Source: Rhodospirillales bacterium URHD0017 (GTDB lineage: Bacteria > Pseudomonadota > Alphaproteobacteria > Reyranellales > Reyranellaceae). Taken from it: a DNA stretch of 64,000 nucleotides. The notes beneath the pieces were generated by a model. That model did not search any database, had not been told where the DNA came from, and saw nothing but the letters and a program-made list of their open reading frames with translations. Numbering within the stretch: position 1 is the stretch's first letter; each line of letters begins with the position of its first letter. Below are positions 63,229-64,000 of this stretch, one piece after another. Both the position numbers and the translations under genes were made by a program. Where the stretch lies: positions 124,001-188,000 of the forward strand of contig FODP01000002.1 in the NCBI GenBank assembly GCA_900110395.1. The letters are read 5' to 3'.

Positions 63229-64000
63229 TTACTTGCGCTTCAGCTCAGCCAGCAGCCGATCCACGAACTTGGGCGAATAGCCCAGCAGCGCCGCCTCATC
63301 CGACAGCTCCTTCTCGAGCTGGCCCAGCGCCTCGGTGAACGGGCCGCCTTTGGCCAGCGCCTCCTCGACGAGCTTGCCGGCCTTCTGCTTGCCCATCTTT
63401 TCGGCCAGCAGGAAGGTCGCGCGCTCGGCCAGCACGGCGCCTTCGGTGGCGTCCATGTTGGCCTGCATGGCGTCGGGATCGACGGTGAGCCCGTGCGCCA
63501 CCTCGTCCATCGCCTGCACCGCCGAGGCGAGCGTCTCGATCAGCGCCGCCAGGGTCGGCCATTCGGCCTGCCAGCCGCCCAGCGCGCGCTCGTGCTCCTG
63601 TGGGATGGCGGCGACGATGGTGGCGGCGAGCATCGGCGCCCGGCCGGCCGCCGACAGGACCAGCGCCGCGCCGACGGGATTGCGCTTGTGCGGCATGGTC
63701 GAGGAGCCGCCGCGGCCGGGGCCGGAGGGCTCGGCCGCCTCGCCGACCTCGATCTGCATCATCAGCGAGATGTCGCGCGCGGCCTTGGCCAGCGCGCCGA
63801 CGACCAGGGCGGCATCCTGCGCCAGGGCAGCGACACGCACGCGTTGGGTGAACCAGGGAGCGGCGGGTAGTTCGAGCTTCAGGCGCTTGGCCAGTGAGAC
63901 CATCACCGGCTCGGCCTTCTCGCCCAGCGCCGACAGGCTGCCCGAGGCGCCGCCGAACTGCACGACCTGCGTCTCCTTGAAGCTTGCCTCGAGCCGGCGC
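63229..64000 (-). CDS. pcaB: 3-carboxy-cis,cis-muconate cycloisomerase-like protein, C-terminal part
   Basis: The gene runs off the window end; about 257 residues are present. The fumarase/aspartase signature GSSTMPHKRNP (Ser and Lys of the active-site loop) is intact and ERALGGWQAEWPTL follows as in PcaB. The enzyme lactonises 3-carboxymuconate in the protocatechuate pathway. No other pca genes are visible here. Adenylosuccinate lyase is a less likely alternative. Confidence 0.82.
   Translation of the reverse strand, partial: RRLEASFKETQVVQFGGASGSLSALGEKAEPVMVSLAKRLKLELPAAPWFTQRVRVAALAQDAALVVGALAKAARDISLMMQIEVGEAAEPSGPGRGGSSTMPHKRNPVGAALVLSAAGRAPMLAATIVAAIPQEHERALGGWQAEWPTLAALIETLASAVQAMDEVAHGLTVDPDAMQANMDATEGAVLAERATFLLAEKMGKQKAGKLVEEALAKGGPFTEALGQLEKELSDEAALLGYSPKFVDRLLAELKRK

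Overview
The window is a high-GC, gene-dense bacterial chromosome segment. Gene content points to an alphaproteobacterium: a NadQ-type Nudix-related NAD regulator beside nadABC, a FixNOQP-type cbb3 oxidase operon with an FNR/FixK-like box, a large urease/urea-ABC cluster, a complete pqqABCDE operon and many CoA-transferase/SDR/VOC genes. The genus cannot be fixed from sequence alone; a Reyranella-like Rhodospirillales relative is a guess. No rRNA, tRNA, CRISPR array, prophage or insertion sequence was recognised.

Layout. 1-4.5 kb: plus-strand catabolic genes (tail of a TctC-type solute receptor, formyl-CoA-transferase-like enzyme, SDR, VOC protein, a frameshifted SDR, DsbA-like protein). 4.6-7.4 kb: minus-strand VOC, TauD-type dioxygenase, monooxygenase-fold protein and alpha/beta hydrolase. 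7.5-12.2 kb: nadQ and nadABC, with three phased 19-bp palindromes before nadA. 12.3-17.2 kb: CoA-transferase, OYE-type reductase, N-acyl-D-amino-acid deacylase and a DUF4239-like membrane protein. 17.2-29.3 kb: minus-strand urea block ureD-ureA-ureBC(fused)-ureE-ureF-DUF3995-ureG-ureJ, then urtABCDE behind a sigma54-like promoter. 29.3-32.7 kb: greB and accessory genes, including a frameshifted gene, a short duplicated gene tail and a metallopeptidase with a peptidoglycan-binding-like domain. 32.7-39.6 kb: ccoNOQP, two membrane-protein genes, ccoI and ccoS. 39.6-42.3 kb: a coupled trio (BAAT-like hydrolase, hydrolase-nuclease fusion, GFA protein). 42.3-53.1 kb: a TctC pseudogene, DUF1992, an OGT-like glycosyltransferase, MFS, SDR, HNH endonuclease, amidohydrolase, cupin and TPR protein. 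53.2-62.4 kb: PQQ region with a soluble sugar-dehydrogenase-like protein, cytochrome c4-like protein, pqqABCDE, a quinohemoprotein alcohol dehydrogenase and its associated ABC transporter. The window ends in a partial pcaB-like gene.

How it works together. The urea genes import urea (UrtABCDE), supply nickel (UreJ) and assemble urease (UreDEFG), probably under nitrogen control. The PQQ genes make the cofactor for two periplasmic dehydrogenases whose electrons can pass through the local c-type cytochrome. The cbb3 operon supports respiration at low oxygen.

A striking theme is the number of palindromic repeat elements. At least five sequence families occur here. They occupy successive junctions of the urease operon, one inside another, and one supplies the UreF N-terminus. 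Two copies of another family bracket the cytochrome-pqqABCDE block. Most other long open frames are antisense shadows of high-GC coding sequence and are left out.
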